From the NCBI GenBank assembly GCA_963675135.1, contig OY776126.1:22819195-22883194 (forward strand): a DNA stretch of 64,000 nucleotides, written 5' to 3'. Origin of the DNA: Galeopsis tetrahit. Taxonomy: Eukaryota > Streptophyta > Magnoliopsida > Lamiales > Lamiaceae. How positions within the stretch are numbered: the stretch's first letter is position 1; every line of letters begins with the position of its first letter. Of this stretch, positions 9,744-21,079 are shown one piece after another. The notes under the pieces are model-generated. The model made no database searches. It worked only from the letters and a program-made list of their open reading frames with translations, and was not told the origin of the DNA. A program made the position numbers and the translations under genes.

Positions 9744-10035
9744 CTCCCTCCGTCCCATACTTGAAGGCACATTTTACCATTTTGAGCGTCTCATACTTGA
9801 AGACACATTACCTAAAATAGCAAAAACACTTTTAAACACTCCCCTTAAAACATCACAATATTACAACAAATGACACTACTTTATTACCCTAAAAAGTAAC
9901 TTTATTACTATTTACTGTATAAAGTTGAAAAATCTTTTTACTACCCCACTTTATCTTACACAATATTAATAAACAATTCATTCATTAAAATCCGTGTCCA
10001 ATTGGTTTCAGCCTTTAAGTATGGAATGGAGGGAG
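9744..10035. mobile_element. Stowaway MITE (Tc1/mariner)
   Basis: 292 bp with inverted ends CTCCCTCCGTCCC and, at the right end, a diverged CTCCCTCCATTCC. TA target duplications lie at 9742-9743 and 10036-10037. No coding capacity. It lies ~320 bp upstream of the gene at 10360. Confidence 0.88.
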
Positions 10036-10305
10036 TAATTTATCAATATTGAATATAGGATATAACAAGCATCGGCACTGTTCGAATTACAATAATTTGA
10101 AATGAAATAAACTTTAATGAAATTACTTTGTAATTGAGCAAATAGCTTTTCTATTAATTACCCCAATAAAAATAAAATTATAAAATTTTATTGCCGACAA
10201 AGAAAGTTCCATTCGCCGTATATACACGTTTGAGCAAATATGAACCTTTGGAAAAGTAAACATACTAGAAATTAGTAGCGGAGACTTGTCGATCATCTCA
10301 GTCAA

Positions 10306-10327
10306 CCAATAATGCCAATATAAAATA
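10306..10327 (+). promoter_or_regulatory. CCAAT and TATA boxes of gene B
   Basis: CCAAT at 10306-10310 and 'tataaaata' at 10319-10327. The TATA box is only 41 nt before the ATG at 10360, implying a leader of about 10 nt. Confidence 0.55.
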
Positions 10328-10359
10328 AGCCTTTTTTCTTGCAAATTAATTCTTAAAAA

Positions 10360-10665
10360 ATGGATGCTGGTACAATAGTTTTATTTGTGTTTGTTCTCAC
10401 CATCTTTGGTATAGGTTTTGCTTCAATATTAGTCAGTTGCTGTTCTTGTTGCTTTCCTTGCCTTTCGCGGAGACCAAGAGGCCGGCCTCCGTCACGACCT
10501 GCAGGCACCGATATCGAGAAGGGTGAAAGACACGGAGGCATGGTCATCTTGGGTGGTGCTGTTGCTGGTGGCGCAGTAGCGGTTGCTGCCGCGGGAGCAA
10601 GTTATTCTTGTGGCGACGATGGCGGGGGCTGTGGTGGAGGGTGCGGGGGTGGTTGTGGGGGATGA
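10360..10665 (+). CDS. Small transmembrane protein with CGGGCGGG tail (family member B)
   Basis: 101 residues from the ATG at 10360. Residues 5-26 are a strong hydrophobic anchor. A cysteine cluster CCSCCFPC (27-34) lies at the membrane edge and is a plausible S-acylation site (inference). It is followed by a basic/proline stretch RRPRGRPPSRP (37-47) and a charged linker. HGGMVILGG at 58-66 matches DGDIVILG of the protein at 5854 and DGNMVVLAG of that at 11700. The Ala/Gly/Val stretch 65-80 is a second, weaker hydrophobic segment. The tail is GGGCGGGCGGGCGG after CGDD. Same strand and design as its neighbours; single exon. No enzyme domain is visible and I do not recognise a named family. Automated annotation might mislabel it from low-complexity Gly/Cys matches. 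Confidence 0.75.
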   Translation: MDAGTIVLFVFVLTIFGIGFASILVSCCSCCFPCLSRRPRGRPPSRPAGTDIEKGERHGGMVILGGAVAGGAVAVAAAGASYSCGDDGGGCGGGCGGGCGG

Positions 10666-11652
10666 GTTTGATCCTATATACTAGTAATTGTTTGGTACAA
10701 ATTATACAGTCTAATTAAGATACATGATTAATATAAATGTGTACAACTATTTCACGAGCTAGAGCTATGGATTATTTATTAATATTATATATACAATTAT
10801 TTGTTTCACTTAGTTACAGGGTACGTTTCGATAAAAGCATATAGGAGAAATTAATAGGCTGAATATATAATTGAAATACCAACTCAATGACTTAGTGACC
10901 AAATCATAGATCCTATTTTCCTAGTATAAAAGAAAATGAACAAATCACACAGATGGATTTACAGGATCCATAATGTATTATTTTAGATGAAACACTATAT
11001 ATTAGTATCAAAATTAACATTGAATCGGCAACATATAGTATATTTTTTGAATAGTAGAATTTAGCTCAAACTTGATTGGTAATGGTATTTGTTTTCTTCT
11101 TTGTTGAATACAAACACTATATTATTTACTTAGTTAAACATATATATTTTTTTCAATTCTGTTTGGAATAATTTGAAGTAACCTTTTTTGGAATTAAAAA
11201 AAAAAAAAAAGATAAATCTTGATTCGACCAAAACTATTACCAAAAGGGAAAGGCTAATTAATATGGACCCAAAACATGAAATGAGCAACAAAATATATGG
11301 TTAAGTTAATCAAAAGCAGATTTTCTATTCAATTTTACAACAATTTGTAGTTTTATTATTAATAAATAATGAATCTAATTTAAAGCCCATTTAGTTGACT
11401 TTGAAAAGTCAATAAACCATATCCAAAGTCAATTCGTACTCGGATAAGACAATTAATATACTCATTCCGATCTAACTATCGAAGAATAGATAAATGAAAA
11501 CGATGCCCGAAATATATAATGAAGTAATTAAGGAAATTCCTCGATATTTCCACCCAATAAATTTACATATTTAGAACCACAAAATTTCAGCCAAATTTAC
11601 ACGCAATTTAATATATTTAACTCTGAATCAGTCACACCTCTGTCTAGCTATC
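10666..11652. other. AT-rich intergenic DNA between genes B and C
   Basis: About 1 kb with no supported gene or element. The last part is the upstream region of the gene at 11700. Confidence 0.5.
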
Positions 11653-11659
11653 TATAAAG
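11653..11659 (+). promoter_or_regulatory. TATA box of gene C
   Basis: 'tataaag' lies 47 nt before the ATG at 11700. This is a similar spacing to genes A (63 nt) and B (41 nt), predicting a leader of about 15-20 nt. Confidence 0.5.
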
Positions 11660-11699
11660 CAAGATCAGTTGTTGTTTGAGTTTCAGTCATTGAGAAAAA

Positions 11700-12050
11700 A
11701 TGTTTTGCTGTGTCCGTACAAGAGACCGCAAAGAGAGAAAATTCGATGATCCGCCACCAGTGTACGGAGATAAGGTTGAAAAGTCAAAGGGTAACGGCTT
11801 AAAGGATGGAAACATGGTCGTTCTTGCCGGAGCAGGTGCTGTTGTCGGTGCAACGGTGGTTACAGCTGCCGTCGTGACGGCCGACGACCAAACTGATGAA
11901 CGTCAACGGGATGGTGGCGGCGCCGGCTGTGGTGGTGGTGGCGCAGATGCAGGTAGTGGCGGTACATCACAAGGTTGTTGCTGCGGTGGGGGCGACGGAG
12001 GCGGCTGTGCTGGTGGTGGTTGCGGCGGCTGCGGCGGTTGCGGAGGTTAA
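11700..12050 (+). CDS. Gly/Cys-tail protein lacking the N-terminal anchor (family member C)
   Basis: 116 residues from the ATG at 11700. An in-frame TGA ends at 11693, so no upstream in-frame extension exists without splicing. The protein begins MFCCVRTRDRKERK, resembling the Cys cluster plus basic block that follows the membrane anchor in the protein at 10360, but the anchor itself is missing. DPPPVYG (17-23) contains a PPxY-like motif. DGNMVVLAG (36-44) is the family motif, then a Gly/Ala/Val hydrophobic stretch to ~61. A polar TADDQTDERQRD region leads to the longest tail of the family, with CCCGGG and repeated GCGGCGGCGG at the very end. Membrane attachment would have to come from the hydrophobic middle or from acylation of Cys3/Cys4 (inference). 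I do not recognise a named family. Confidence 0.72.
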   Translation: MFCCVRTRDRKERKFDDPPPVYGDKVEKSKGNGLKDGNMVVLAGAGAVVGATVVTAAVVTADDQTDERQRDGGGAGCGGGGADAGSGGTSQGCCCGGGDGGGCAGGGCGGCGGCGG

Positions 12051-12452
12051 AAATTAAACACCATAAAATTTACACATCATTTATTAATTGATCGGTAGTC
12101 GTATTAATTGGCTTTTTTTCTTTCTTTGCCCGCTGGTTGTTAAAAAAAAAAAACTCGAAATTGGAATTGGAATTGTAATTGTAATTGTAATATATTGTTG
12201 AATATATAGAAATAAAGCTATATATATTTTTTTTAAATGTAGTATAAAAAAAATGGTAGACGGAGAGTACACTGTATAAAGTGGTGGTGGCAATTAGTCC
12301 TATATATGTACTCATATTTCTTCTTTTTTTGCACGATGTAAATTATCTTCCTTTTGTAATGATGATTGGTGAGTCCTGATGTAAAATAGTTCCATGATCC
12401 TATATATAAAAATTAATTTTTTTATTATGTAAAATAATATAATTATATTACA
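12051..12452. other. AT-rich downstream region of gene C
   Basis: No supported gene. A short (ttggaa/ttgtaa)n stretch occurs near 12160-12190. Confidence 0.45.
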
Positions 12453-12454
12453 TA

Positions 12455-12717
12455 CTCCCTCCGTCCCACGGTAAGTTTCCCACTTTCCTTTTTTGGATGT
12501 CCCACAATAAGTTTCCCATTCCATTTTTAGCAAATTATTTTCTCTCTCCCAATCACATCACTTATATTTTATCTATTATTTTATCATACTTCATCTCATA
12601 CTAATCTATTATTTTCTCTCTCACCATCACATCACTTGTACTACATCTATTATTTTATCATATTCCTTAATCAAAACACCCAAAAGAAATGGGAAACTTA
12701 TACCGGGACGGAGGGAG
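12455..12717. mobile_element. Stowaway MITE (Tc1/mariner)
   Basis: 263 bp, ends CTCCCTCCGTCCC and GGGACGGAGGGAG, TA duplication at 12453-12454 and 12718-12719. Both ends continue into a longer inverted match (AAGTTTCCCA). Confidence 0.92.
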
Positions 12718-12739
12718 TAATAAATATACTTAAATAATA

Positions 12740-12973
12740 CTCCCTCCGTCGGCCTATAAGTTTCCCGCTACTTTTTGGCACAGAGATTAAGAAAAGTGAT
12801 TAAATAATATATATAGTACAAGTGATGTGATTGGAAGAAGGAGAGAGATAGAGAGAAAAAGTAAAATATAAAGTGAAGTGTAAGAAAAAGTATTTACTAG
12901 AAAGGGTATGGGAAGCTTATAAGTGGACGGACTAAAATGGTAAAATGGGAAACTTATAGGCGGACGGAGGGAG
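12740..12973. mobile_element. Stowaway MITE (Tc1/mariner), second copy
   Basis: 234 bp, ends CTCCCTCCGTCGGCC and CGGACGGAGGGAG, TA duplications at 12738-12739 and 12974-12975. Related to its neighbour 20 bp away, sharing the 'tataagtttccc' subterminal block. Confidence 0.92.
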
Positions 12974-12975
12974 TA

Positions 12976-13540
12976 ATATATATATGTAAAATTATAAAAT
13001 ATATTTTCTAATATAATCGATAGTTTAATTTATTAATTTTTTTAATTTTACATCACATTAAACAAAATAAATATTTGTAATTTTAGTGTTCATTTTTTCT
13101 AGCAATTGAACTCAACATTTCAATATATGTAAATGTATGTGTATATTTATTCAATTAGTCAGTTTAATATATAGATTAAGACATATGGATGTATTTGATG
13201 TATTTGAGAAGTCTATCAAGTAATACTACTCCATATATAATTTGTTGTAAATGTAATAATATACATAAATATTATAACTATATAGTAAATGTTAGTGTTT
13301 GAATCATTTTTTTTAATCTCCCTGATATTGGGTTCTGGCCGGGTTGTCCCGATTTATTGTTTGAACACTCTTTAAAGAATAATATATACAGTACAATATT
13401 AAATTAATAGTGGAGTATTAAGGTAGGTAGAGATGATAAATAATGAAATTGTTAATTTAGTTAAGGCCAGCCCATACTAATTTTAGGGAATTTTATATAT
13501 ATTATATTAATTTATTTATTTTTACAGCCAATCAAATTTA
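12976..13540. other. AT-rich intergenic DNA
   Basis: No gene or recognisable element. Confidence 0.45.
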
Positions 13541-14268
13541 GGAGGGTGTATTCAATTGAGATTTTATTTGATTTTTTTGGACTTTAGAAAGTACGTGGAT
13601 TTATAAAATCCATAGAGTCCATACAGAGTTTGACTGATTTTTTTTATTGATTTATATGAATTTTCATAAACTTGACAGGATTGTGGAATATGTTTTTTTA
13701 TTGATTTATATAGATTTTTATAAACTCCGATATTGATGCAAAGAGTTTTTTGTAAAATGTTTTTTTTTTAAAAATTAATATTATATATATATATATTATA
13801 TAAAATATTTTACCAATAAAATATATATATATATAAAGTTTATATATTAATTCGGGCGGGTTGGATATCCGCGGGTCGGGCATAAGACCCAAACCCGACT
13901 CATACTTAATACGGGGCGCGAATCAGACCTGACCCAAAGCTCGTGGGTGGGGTGGGTATCCGCGGGTAGGGTCAATATTGTAATTTCTACTTCTGATCTT
14001 TCGTCTTCAGAGTTCTATGAGAGAATTCGTTGAAATCTCTTGTTTTTAGAAGAGATTTTGGTTAGTGCAATTTATTTATATTTTTGGGGGAGAATCCAAC
14101 AAAATTCATAGAGTATTAAAATACATAGACTATTGAATACCTAAAGACTTTTTAAAATCCATATTGAATACCTCACAATTTTAAAAGACTTTTTAAAATC
14201 CGAATTGAATACCCCAAAACTTTGAAAGTCCAAAAAAATCCTACAAAATCCACAACCAATACACCCCC
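13541..14268. mobile_element. Tourist/Harbinger-like non-autonomous element
   Basis: The left end reads GGAGGGTGTATTCAATTGAG and the right end, reverse-complemented, GGGGGTGTATTGG. Both are followed by a 'gatttttttggacttt' block, so the inverted repeats are long. The left flank is TTA and the right flank TTT/TTA, so the 3-bp duplication is plausible but not exact. The middle (13848-13975) is GC-rich with GGGTATCCGCGGGT-type motifs in both orientations, resembling hAT-type subterminal repeats, perhaps a nested insertion. No transposase is encoded. Confidence 0.6.
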
Positions 14269-14271
14269 TTT

Positions 14272-14960
14272 AATTCGATACATATAAAAGAATGTCTTTA
14301 CCAATAACTTAATTCATTTTTTATTTTACTTTTGTAAATTATGATTATTTAATTTTTTACATAATTTAAAATTCTAATTAAATAACAAACTTTAAACTAA
14401 ATCCCAAATTTTAAATTTCTTATGTAAAAAAACATATCAAATTCAAATCAATGACTTCCGTATAGACCGAGTTGATGTCTTTAATAATAAGATGTGTTTA
14501 CATTTGTATTTTCATTTTCTAATTGTTGTTGTTTCGTTTTTAATGAGGTATTCCTGATATACGCTTCAATAAAAAATTTATCATTTTAAAAAATTAATAT
14601 TGATCAATTGGATGAAATGAATAGTAGATTCAAAGATGAAAAAGTGAAATTTCTTAAACTTATTGATGTCTTGGATTTCAAAAACAACTCCATGTTATTT
14701 AATGTGGATTTATTTTTATAATCAATAAATGATCTCCGACCTTGAATTGGATCATTGCAAATTTTTTATGTTTTTCTCAATTAAATTTTCATTTGATATG
14801 TCTTTTTTAAAAAGTTTTCTAAATTTGTCAACTATTTATTTAATATTTTAAAAGTTAATCGAGACAAATAGGCTAGAAGGGTATGCTTTTGATTGCGAGA
14901 TCGATTCACCTTATTTTGACACTTCATGTTACTACTGTCACGATGGAACAAACATTTTTA
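14272..14960. other. AT-rich intergenic DNA
   Basis: No supported gene or element before the Copia-2 insertion. Confidence 0.45.
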
Positions 14961-14965
14961 GTTAT

Positions 14966-15123
14966 TGTGAGAATAGGTATGAGATCACCGTTAATGAGGT
15001 GATTGGGAAATTCCAATATATATAGTCAAGGTACAAGAGATTTACAAGGAAATAATAACAAACAATTAAAGGAAATATTTACAAGATATGGTAAACAATA
15101 ATTAAATTATTTATTTCCTATTA
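14966..15123 (-). repeat. Copia-2 3-prime LTR
   Basis: 158 bp, TGTGAG...CCTATTA on the plus strand. Confidence 0.9.
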
Positions 15124-18100
15124 TCCCCCCTCAAGCGATGTAGTGGGTGAGTGGACACGTAAAGCTTGGAACGAAGTAATTCAAAACTGGGCCGAGAAAG
15201 ACTCTTCGTAAAGATGTCGGCAACTTGGAGCTCGGAGGGAACAAACTGAGTAGCAAGGCGACCAGACGATACGAGTTCCCGAACAAAATGGCAATCAATA
15301 TCAATGTGTTTTGCCCGCTTATGTGCAATAGGATTCTGAGATAGAAAGAGAGCACTCTTGTTGTCACATAGAAGGAGAGGGCGACCACGGGGTAAGACAC
15401 CCAATTCGCGAAGAAGTTGGGTGACCCAAATGATTTCTTGAGCAGTGTTGGCCATGACACGATATTCAGATTCACAGCCGGACCTAGAGACGGTAGGCTG
15501 CTTTTTAGCACTCCAAGAAACTAAATTTCCACCCAAGAAGATGGAATACCCATACGTAGAACGATGTGTCTCAACACACCGAGCCCAATCAGCATCCGAG
15601 TATCCGATGAGAGATGGATCGAAACCACGAGTGTGGGTGAGACCGAAATTGATTGTACCTTGAACATAACGAAGAATACGCTTGACGGCGGCGAAGTGAT
15701 CCACCGTGGGAGAATGGAGAAACTGGCTGACGTGGTTGACAGCATATGACAGGTCCGGGCAAGTGATGGTGAGATACTGTAATGCGCCGACCAGAGACCG
15801 ATATAATGTTGGGTCATGGAAGGGTGCACCCGTGCTGATAAGCGAGGAACCAGCGACCAGAGGGGTAGAGACTGGTTTGGATTCCAGTAGGTCGGCACGA
15901 GCGAGGATGTCGCAGGCGTATTTTGCCTGACCGAGGAACAAAGTGTCCGAAGAGCGAGACACTTCAAGGCCGAGGAAGTAGTTGAGCTCGCCCAAATCTT
16001 TGACCCGAAACTCGGAATGAACGCGAGCAATGAAACGCTTGAGGAAGACAGGGTCATTGCTCGTCACAATGATGTCGTCGACATAAAGGAGAAGATATAG
16101 AGTAACCCCTTTGCAAGTAAAGTAGAACAAGGAGGTATCAGCTCGGCTGCAGTGAAAACCAAGAGAGGCGAGGAAGGAACTGAATCGAACAAACCACGCC
16201 CGAGGAGCTTGTCGGAGCCCATAGAGCACCTTCTTGAGACGACAGACATGATCCGGAAAACGAGGATCAGTAAAACCAGGAGGTTGAGACATGTAGACGG
16301 GTTTGGTCAGAACCCCGTGTAAAAAGGCATTGTTGACATCCAATTGATGCAGGGGCCAACCATTTCGAACAGCGAGAGAGAGCACAATGCGAACAGTTGC
16401 GGCTTTGACAACTGGGTTGAAAGTGTGTGAGAAGTCGAAACCAGGAAACTTAGAGAAACACTAGACGACCAGGCGAGCCTTGTAGCGATCAACAGAACCA
16501 TCACTATGAAATTTTGTACGGAAAACCCATTTGGAACCGACAATGTTCGTGCTCAGCGGCCGAGGAACCAAATCCCATGTTTGATTCGCGTGGAGAGCAT
16601 TAAGCTCCGAACGCATGGTCGCCGTCCAGTGGGGAAGCTTCAAAGCGGACTTGAACCCCTTGGGTTCATCGGAGACAGCGAGAGCAGTTAACAAGCCTGT
16701 GGTCGCAATGTCAGCCATATAGCAAGGCTTGAAGATGCCAGACCGAGCCCGAGTAACCATTGGATGTGTGGATCGGGACAGGTCGGCAGACTGTGGCTCG
16801 GCGGGAGGCACAGCAGGGCGACCAGGAGGGTGCTCGATAGGCGGAACCTCAAGTATGCGAGGAGACGGTTGATGAGGAGACAGATCCGCAATAGCATCAG
16901 TGGGATGCGGGCAAAGCGAGCAAGGCTCAGTGCGAGCAACAGGTGTAGGGCGAGGAACTGGCATGAGAGTGGGGGACTCCGGAACCAGAAATGAGCTGTA
17001 ATCGAGGGACCTAGAGTCTGCCGAGGAGCCCTTGCCTGAAAAGGGGAACGATGACTCATCAAACTGAGCATGTCGAGTAGTGTAGAAGCGGGAAGCGACC
17101 GGATCGTAACACCGAAACCCTTTATGAGAAGAACTGTAACTCAACAAAATGCAAGGAACACTACGAGGAGCTAATTTATGAGGAGAGTAATCACGAAGGT
17201 ACGGAAACTTATCACCAAGCATATGAAAGAGCAGTTTATACGGAGACTTATCACCAAGCACAGGAGTAGGCAGGCGGTTGATAATATAGGTTGCAGTTGC
17301 AAAGGCATCTACCCAAAAGAGAGAAGGAACACTGGAATAAAGCATGAGGGACAATCCAGTTTCAGTGATATGTCTATGTTTACGCTCCGCACGACCATTC
17401 TGCTGAGGAGTATAGGGACATGACAATCTGTGATGAATACCTTTGGTGGAAAAGAAGTTCCGAACTCTGCTGTTAATAAATTATGTACCACCATCACTCT
17501 GAAAAACTTTCATAGAAATAGAGAACTGATTGCACACAAAGGTATGGAAGCTGACCAAAACACCGAAGAAGTCAGACTTAGCACGTAAAGGATAAAACCA
17601 CGTGAAGCGAGAATAATCATCAATAAAGATAACATAATAACGATAGCCATCGTTAGAACAAACCGGGGCAGGTCCCCATAAATCACAGTGAATAAGGTCC
17701 AAAACACGAGAAGCTCGCTTATTATTCAAAGTAAATGATAAATGTTTGCTCTTTGCTAATTGACAAAGAGTGCACAAAGAAGGCTTAGGTAAGACTGAAG
17801 TTACATCTAATTGACACAAACATTTCAACAAATTAACAACTGAAATAGAAGTGTGCCCTAATCTATGGTGCCAAAGCTCAAAGGAGGCCCGCCGAGCAGC
17901 AGTGTGAAGAGCGGCGACGAGAGCTGGGCGACCATGTTCCAATATATAAAGTCCTCGGCTACGCCTGCCGCGAGCCAGGGGCTCTTTCGTTACCCGATTC
18001 CGAATCACAAACGATCGATCAGAGAATATAACATCAATAGGATAATCAGAAGTCAACTTGCTAATGGACAATAAATTATTAGTGAGGTGCGGAACGACCA

Positions 18101-19217
18101 GGACATCCAATAAGCGAAACTTATCATGAGCATGAAAAGAGCCAGTATGAGTAATGGGAATAGAAGTACCATTAGCGACAATAACGTGATCGTTACCAGT
18201 GTAAGGGGCGAGATCATCCATAGCAGTAGAGTCCGGAGTCATGTGGGCAGAAGCACCAGTATCAAGAAACCAGTCCGAGGTGAGGGAAGGCCTAACCGAG
18301 CACTGTGACTAGAAGGCCTGGGCGAGATTGATAGAAGGCTGAGGGGAACGAGCATACCTCTCAGGACAACGACTAGCATAATGACCCGACTGGCGACAGA
18401 TCTGACACGTGGGGACAAAGGAGCGTTTTGTCCGAGGACCCTGCTGGGCAAAGGAAGGGCGACCACTGGAGCCAGCAGAGGGAGGACCACCTGATCCGGG
18501 TGGGCGAGCATGGGAGGAATAACGGGGCTGGGAGGAGCCCGAACGCCGATCAGCAACAAATGCAGGAACTGGAACGGGAGGAGCGTCCATTGAACGCTGC
18601 ATAAGATCGAAACTTACAGCCTGATGAACCAGATCGAGAAAGGAGGGCATTGGGTTCATGGACATGCGAGTGTCGGAGAAGCCAATAAATCGAGGACCAA
18701 GACCATTAAGGAACCAGTGGCTTTTGTCGACGGCATCAACAGGGCGGCCGATGGAAGCCAAGTGATCACAAAGAAGTCGAAACTTCTTACTGTATTCATC
18801 AACGGAAGAGGATCTGCGACGGAGATTGAACAACTCACTGCGAAGTTGATTAAGGCGGGAGGCAGAAGAATGGCTGAACGCTTCCTCGATGGCCAACCAG
18901 ACGGAGCGAGAAGAGGTAAGGTCGATGACTTCGGCCATAGTATCCTCAGAGAGGGAGGATAGGATAAGGCTCAGAATCTTCTGATCCAATGCAAACCAGG
19001 CAGTATAATCCGGGTTTGGGATGTCCTTGTTGTCAGACTTGACGGTTTTGGGCGGAGCCGGGCAAGAACCGTCGACATGGGAAAATAAATCGTGACTGGT
19101 GAGAACAGGGACGATTTGATTACGCCAAATAAGGTAATTTGACGCAGAGAGTTTGACAGTGAGCATATGGACAAGAGTGTTGAGAGGAAGAGAGGCGGTT
19201 GAGGAGGATTCCGCCAT
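15111..19217 (-). pseudogene. Copia gag-pol polyprotein with three in-frame stops
   Basis: The reading frame from the ATG at 19217 to the stop at 15111 stays in a single frame for ~1369 codons but is cut by stops at 18309-18311 (TAG), 17481-17483 (TAA) and 16461-16463 (TAG). The first falls between the zinc knuckle (CQICRQSGHYASRC) and the protease. The second falls inside the integrase core just after SDGGT. The third falls at the start of reverse transcriptase after KARLVV. Domains recognised are: Gag (SASNYLIWRNQ), integrase (PQQNGRAERKHR), RT (LDVNNAFLHG, YVDDIIV) and RNase H (YSDADWARC). There is no frameshift; three point changes inactivate it. RNase H has an unusual CVETHRSTYG in place of DRRSTSG-like residues. 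Confidence 0.92.
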
Positions 19218-19296
19218 GGTGCCGGAGAGAGAGACCGACGGGGAAGGGAGAATTTTAGCGTAAGGCTATGAGTGACGGGTAGAGTTTAGGTGAGTT

Positions 19297-19308
19297 TGAC
19301 TAATACCA
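19297..19308 (-). other. Copia-2 primer-binding site
   Basis: Minus strand TGGTATTAGTCA directly inside the 5-prime LTR; initiator tRNA-Met type with a mismatch. Confidence 0.7.
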
Positions 19309-19722
19309 TGTGAGAATATGTATGAGATCACCGTTAATGAGGTGATTGGGAAATTTCAATAGGGTTGGTCTGCTATGGACTCGAGTGCATGTTGTGCACC
19401 CTAGTTCATGTTGCATTTCAGTTCTACTGACTTACACTTTTTGGTAAATGGTGTTGCACTTTTCAATTATTAAATTGTATAATAATATTTTTAGTTATAG
19501 TGACTTACACTTTTTAGTAATATTGTGTTGTACTTTTCAGTTTAATAACATACACTTTTCTTTATACTGGGTGCACAACATGCACTCGAGTGCATACTAA
19601 ACTTTACCATTTCAATATATATAGTCAAGGTACAAGAGATTTACAAGGAAATAATAACAAACAATTAAAGGAAATATTTACAAGATATGGTAAACAATAA
19701 TTAAATTATTTATTTCCTATTA
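19309..19722 (-). repeat. Copia-2 5-prime LTR, interrupted
   Basis: Same 158 bp as the other LTR, split by the MITE at 19362-19608. Confidence 0.9.
19362..19608. mobile_element. MULE-type MITE inserted in the Copia-2 LTR
   Basis: 247 bp flanked by the 9-bp duplication ATTTCAATA (19353-19361 and 19609-19617). The empty site is seen in the other LTR at ~15011 with one mismatch. Inverted ends share 'actcgagtgcatgttgtg' and run ~40 bp. The 9-bp duplication and terminal G fit a Mutator-like element. No coding capacity. Confidence 0.85.
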
Positions 19723-19727
19723 GTTAT

Positions 19728-20201
19728 GAAACTTGTCAAGAGTGTTTTTCGAAATAAAATGGAGTCTGGATGATTATCTATTAAATTCTATGACGGTCTA
19801 TATTGAAATAAAATTGTTTGAAAATATTAATTATGATTCTATTATCTATAAATTCTACCGACTAAAAAATCGAAGGGTGCAACTTAAGTAAACAATTTTT
19901 TTATATGTACATGTATTTATTTTCGGCTTTCAATCCACCTAAGAAAAAATTCATGGCTCCGCACTTGGTTAAGGCTTATCTTCAAATCCATTTGAAATCG
20001 TTAGAATCACTTTATGATGTGATTCATTTTTTTTTTTAAATGCGATTCTATGGTTCAAAGTTGTACTTAAAAATAACGAGACCAGCTTAATAGATTATAT
20101 GCACTCTTGTCATGAGTTTTTAAGATAATAAACGCTCAAATACGTTTGCAAATTTCTCCTTATAAACATACACCACGTATACAATTATGATAATATACGA
20201 T
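19728..20201. other. AT-rich intergenic DNA
   Basis: No supported gene or element. Confidence 0.4.
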
Positions 20202-20406
20202 TTGTATACTAGGGTCAATTCTTACGGTAGTCACATTTTACAAAGTGACTACGCAGTCACTTTGTCGAATCGCGCTATGTGGCGTCGTAACCGTAAAAAC
20301 GACCTGCTACCTGTCATACAGGTTTCAGTTATTTTTAGCATTATTTAAATTATATTTTGTTATTTATTATATTACCCTTCTTTTTAAATTTTATTTATAT
20401 TTTACA

Positions 20407-20745
20407 TGCACCCACTAATTTAATGAGTGCACCCCTAATCATATTTTTACTACAATTATTTGCACCCGCTAATTTAATGAATTCACCCCCTAAACATATT
20501 TTTACAACAATTATTTGCACCCGCTCATTTAATGAGTTCACCCCCAAATCATTTCTTTTTTACAACAGTTATTTACACCCGCTCATTCTATGAGTTCACC
20601 CCCAAATTATTTTTTACCACAATTATCTGCACTCGCTCATTTTATGAGTTCACCCCCAAATTATTGTTTTACCACGGTTATCTGCACTCGCACATTTTAT
20701 GAGTGCACCCCAAAATATTTTTTAAAAAATAATCACATTTAAAAG
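20407..20745. repeat. Left subterminal tandem array (six ~55-bp units)
   Basis: Units begin TGCACCCGCTAATTTAATGA or TGCACTCGCTCATTTTATGA, then a TTCACCCCC and AT-rich spacer. Divergence between units is moderate. Confidence 0.85.
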
Positions 20746-21079
20746 ACTATATTATCCTTTTATTATTTTACACAAAATATAATAAAATAAACTCTAAAAA
20801 ATCAATTCACCACCAAATCACCCATAATTAAAAAAAAAGCGTAAAAATATAATTAATAAAAAACTATCGAAATTAGCCACATATCTCAATTTTTTTCTTT
20901 TTAATTTTTCTTCCCCCTTCTCTTTTTCTTTTTTCTTCCCATTTTCAATTTTTTTTTCAAATTTTTTATTTCCTTGTTTTTTTTTCTTTTCCTTTTTAAA
21001 TTTTCCTGTCTTTCTTTTCCATTTTTTGCATGTGTATTTTTTAAATTTTAATACAAAATAATATTATAGGTATAATTTT

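Larger units (their letters stand above)
14966..19722 (-). mobile_element. Ty1/Copia LTR retrotransposon with inactivated ORF (Copia-2)
   Basis: Minus-strand element with 158-bp LTRs (14966-15123 and 19309-19722; the latter includes a 247 bp MULE insertion and its 9 bp duplication). The target duplication is GTTAT at 14961-14965 and 19723-19727. The primer-binding site (TGGTATTA, 19297-19308) and polypurine tract (TTGAGGGGGGA, 15124-15134) are present. By eye the LTRs differ at two positions of 158 once the insertion is excluded. The short LTRs and Gag type suggest the same broad lineage as Copia-1, but this is a different family. Confidence 0.93.
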
